Source: a virus. Taken from it: 52,854 nt of DNA. Shown here in pieces: positions 50,733 to 52,854 of the stretch. Position numbers and translations under genes: made by a program. How positions within the stretch are numbered: the stretch's first letter is position 1; the number at the start of each line of letters is the position of its first letter. Below the pieces are notes generated by a model. That model saw nothing but the letters and a program-made list of their open reading frames with translations, ran no database searches and was not told the origin of the DNA. The stretch lies in the IMG/VR virus record IMGVR_UViG_3300030333_002333, positions 1 to 52,854 of that record; one strand, 5' to 3'.

Positions 50733-52085
50733 ATGGCAATTAATCCAGCAAGTGTTGTAGGTGGGGGTGGAAGCCCTCTCTGGGAACAGATAAATACTGC
50801 ACAACAAAACTTCAGAAAAATGAAGCAGATGCAGAGAACTCAGAACATGTTACTGAGGCTTGATAAAACAGGGAATATGGGAAAAACATCAGATGATTAT
50901 GCTTATGATGATGATGGTAAAATACAATTAGGCAATAAACCATTAAGCGTTAAAGACCATTATAGAAAATTAACTCAAACTCCTAAAGACCTAGAGGCTG
51001 CTTTTGGTAGCCATGCTTCTCCTGATATGGTTCAAGATTTTATTAAAGGCAAAACTCAAGAAAGAGATAACGAAATAATTCAGTCTATTCGTCAAAGAGC
51101 AGAGCTTATGGGAGTAGACCTAACAAAGAAAGGTAATATATATAAAGTAGTACCAAAGAAAGGTGAAGCAGGTTCAGAAGAATTTAGACAGTGGTATGAT
51201 GTTGCTGATACAAAAACTAAACAACAATTAAGAGATGCAGGTTATCACCCAGAGCTAGAAGAAAAAAGGTGGATGTCATATGGAATGGAAAAAAGACTAG
51301 CACAGGGTAAGCCAATTGTTCCCGGAGGATGGGCAGGGCTTGGATTATATGGTCCTGCAGTAGGTGGGGGTATAGCTATGGCATACCAAGGAGGTAAGAA
51401 GGCACAAGACTGGCTTCAGAATGTAGAAAGCCAAGGTGCAAAACAAGCAATGAGAGACAGGGTTAGAAGCACCGTTCAGCCCAAGCTAGATAAGATACAA
51501 GGTAAAAATATTAAGATAGTTAATAAGTCTATTAAGAAGATGGAAGCTTCCCTTAAACAAGAACAGAATAACCTTAAGAAACTAAAGAAGCAGAAAGGGA
51601 CAACAACAATAACTTCTGACATAATTAAGAAGACTGAAAAACAAATAAAAAAACAACAAAAGGCTATCAATAGAAGAAAGGCTGAAGTTAGTAAGATGAG
51701 GGCAAATGCTACTTATAAACCAGAAGGTAAGGACCTAAAAGGTTTAAAGTGGATGGACCCAAAGAAAAAGAAAAGTCTTTTAAGTCAAGCAAGGGCTCAA
51801 ACAGAAGCCGAATTTAAAGGAAAAACATCAAGTAAGGCATGGAGACTTGGTAAAACAACCGCTAGATGGGGTGCACAAGCTCCTATGATTGGTAATTTAT
51901 TTGGTGATGTTGCAAGAGCTTTAGATGCTGGTGAAAATGTAGAGAGTGTAGTAGAAAGTGCAGGTTCTCTAGGAGGTCCAGCACTTTTACAGGCTTTAGC
52001 TAATAAATTTCCAAATAAAAGAGTCCAAGTAGCTGCCAATGTCGCATTAGGAGCTTATTCCTTATTAGACTATTTAACTGACTAG
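50733..52085 (+). CDS. Putative internal virion protein with long coiled coil, 450 aa
   Basis: Residues about 240-330 form an extended Lys-rich coiled coil (KSIKKMEASLKQEQNNLKKL ...). A hydrophobic Gly-rich patch (GWAGLGLYGPAVGGGIAMAY) lies near 205-225, and the C-terminus is Ala/Val-rich (SLGGPALLQALANKFP). It lies between the gp14-like and giant polymerase-like genes, as ejection proteins do. No lytic transglycosylase motif is visible. Confidence 0.65.
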   Translation: MAINPASVVGGGGSPLWEQINTAQQNFRKMKQMQRTQNMLLRLDKTGNMGKTSDDYAYDDDGKIQLGNKPLSVKDHYRKLTQTPKDLEAAFGSHASPDMVQDFIKGKTQERDNEIIQSIRQRAELMGVDLTKKGNIYKVVPKKGEAGSEEFRQWYDVADTKTKQQLRDAGYHPELEEKRWMSYGMEKRLAQGKPIVPGGWAGLGLYGPAVGGGIAMAYQGGKKAQDWLQNVESQGAKQAMRDRVRSTVQPKLDKIQGKNIKIVNKSIKKMEASLKQEQNNLKKLKKQKGTTTITSDIIKKTEKQIKKQQKAINRRKAEVSKMRANATYKPEGKDLKGLKWMDPKKKKSLLSQARAQTEAEFKGKTSSKAWRLGKTTARWGAQAPMIGNLFGDVARALDAGENVESVVESAGSLGGPALLQALANKFPNKRVQVAANVALGAYSLLDYLTD

Positions 52086-52094
52086 AGGATATTA

Positions 52095-52854
52095 ATGTCA
52101 GTCAGATTCGGATTTGAACCGACATTAGATGAGCAAACAACAAATGCTCTGATACAGCAGTACTCTCAAAACCCTAATCAATTTGATTATGAGCAGTCTG
52201 AGTTATTAAGAGAACATGCTCAGCACTATAAAATAGATTCCCCCGATATAAAAGCTGCCGAAACAAGCTTCGGTAGTATGTTATCTCAAGCAGGTAAGGG
52301 TTGGGTAGCAGGATTTACTACTCTAAATATAGACCATGGTGATGCTCAGGCTCAGCCTGATACATCTTGGGAAAGAATAGCCAGAAGTCTTGGTCACCTT
52401 GCTGGATTCGTAGGTTATATACCCGGTGCTAGAGTACTAACTAAAGTAGGAAGAGCCGCACATTTAGGTAATACATTACTAAAGCTAAGAGGTCACTCTA
52501 TTCCATTAATGGCAGGACATGCTGTAACTAAAGGTATAAAGAACACAGCAACTAAACTAGCCAAGGATAAGATAAATAAAAAAGGTGAAGCAGTAAATGC
52601 CGTTACTCAGTTTATGAGTACTAGAACTGGGGACATGGTAGAAGGTGCTGTTAATCTTGGTGTAGCATCAGGTGTATCTGCTTGGCAAGAGGGATTAAGT
52701 GTTGTAGCAGACTCAATGTTTGGAGGTGCTGTAGCAGGTGCAGGCTTCAGGGCTATTGGTAATATGATTAGAGTACCCGGTGCAAAACCAGTTCTTCCCG
52801 GAACTCCTTTAAAAGAATTAACTAAAGCCCAGATTAATGAAAAAGCATTAAAAG
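52095..52854 (+). CDS. Giant RNA polymerase-like virion protein, first 253 residues (continues at base 2)
   Basis: The ATG at 52095 follows GAGG 8 nt upstream. The frame stays open to the contig end and, through the 269-nt overlap, continues to 9325, giving 3,271 aa in total (residues 1-253 here; residues 165-253 are duplicated at the start of the window). This part contains hydrophobic, Gly/Ala-rich helices (HLAGFVGYIPGARVL, then VNLGVASGVSAWQEGLSV) like the membrane-active N-termini of ejected proteins. The catalytic-type motifs lie downstream. Confidence 0.85.
   Translation, partial: MSVRFGFEPTLDEQTTNALIQQYSQNPNQFDYEQSELLREHAQHYKIDSPDIKAAETSFGSMLSQAGKGWVAGFTTLNIDHGDAQAQPDTSWERIARSLGHLAGFVGYIPGARVLTKVGRAAHLGNTLLKLRGHSIPLMAGHAVTKGIKNTATKLAKDKINKKGEAVNAVTQFMSTRTGDMVEGAVNLGVASGVSAWQEGLSVVADSMFGGAVAGAGFRAIGNMIRVPGAKPVLPGTPLKELTKAQINEKALK
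52586..52854. repeat. Contig-terminal direct repeat, right copy
   Basis: Matches bases 1-269 with two synonymous differences at 52589 and 52853. See the left copy; it marks the assembly overlap that closes the genome. Confidence 0.9.

Overview
The window is the essentially complete genome of a short-tailed (podovirus-like), apparently strictly lytic double-stranded DNA phage, most likely assembled from an environmental (aquatic) sample. Bases 1-269 recur at 52586-52854 with two synonymous differences, so the contig closes on itself and the unit genome is about 52,585 bp. The virion module has a terminase, a P22-type portal, a scaffold-like protein, a capsid protein, small adaptors, fibres and ejection-type proteins. 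There is no sheath, tape measure, integrase, repressor, DNA polymerase or tRNA that I can see. The fibre N-terminus MATWKRIL, the collagen-like and LamG-like fibres and the 2OG-Fe(II) oxygenase resemble what is known from marine phages. The host cannot be named from the sequence.

Layout. Two divergent transcription units start on either side of a roughly 700-nt non-coding region (25.75-26.45 kb) and converge at a terminator near 11.45 kb. The leftward (minus) unit, 25.75 down to 11.48 kb, holds small early proteins, a roughly 770-nt highly structured RNA region, a ubiquitin-like conjugation cassette (Ubl, E2-like, JAB protease, E1-like), a RecA/Sak4-like ATPase, an SSB-like protein, an archaeo-eukaryotic-type primase fused to a DnaB-like helicase, a Gp157-like protein, a PD-(D/E)XK nuclease and an HNH nuclease. 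The rightward (plus) unit, 26.45 kb through the contig join to 11.34 kb, holds the GH108 endolysin, a MazG-like protein, terminase, portal, scaffold, capsid, connectors, fibres, small membrane proteins, a metallophosphoesterase, a large tail protein and a set of ejection-type proteins.

Most unusual content. (1) A 3,271-aa protein (52095 to the contig end, continuing 2-9325) carries the DLDGD motif and flanking signatures of two-barrel (QDE-1/YonO/crAss-phage type) RNA polymerases. A SLOG/YpsA-type nucleotide-binding domain is inserted just after the catalytic motif. Its place among ejection proteins suggests an RNA polymerase delivered with the virion. (2) A compact Ubl/E2/JAB/E1 cassette is co-oriented with the recombination and replication genes. 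The E2-like gene has a long C-terminal extension of unknown nature. (3) Two gene-free regions are packed with perfect helices. One (23.4-24.15 kb) reads best as a minus-strand RNA; the other (25.8-26.4 kb) reads best as a plus-strand RNA with three nested 10-bp long-range helices and a probable pseudoknot. (4) A collagen-like fibre rich in Gly-Pro-Pro shares its gene cluster with a prolyl-hydroxylase-type 2OG-Fe(II) oxygenase.

How the parts may fit (inference): the ejected polymerase-like protein may start transcription of the early leftward unit. The primase-helicase, SSB-like and RecA-like proteins would replicate DNA with the host polymerase. The Ubl cassette may modify host or phage proteins during that phase. 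The rightward unit then builds the virion and lyses the cell.
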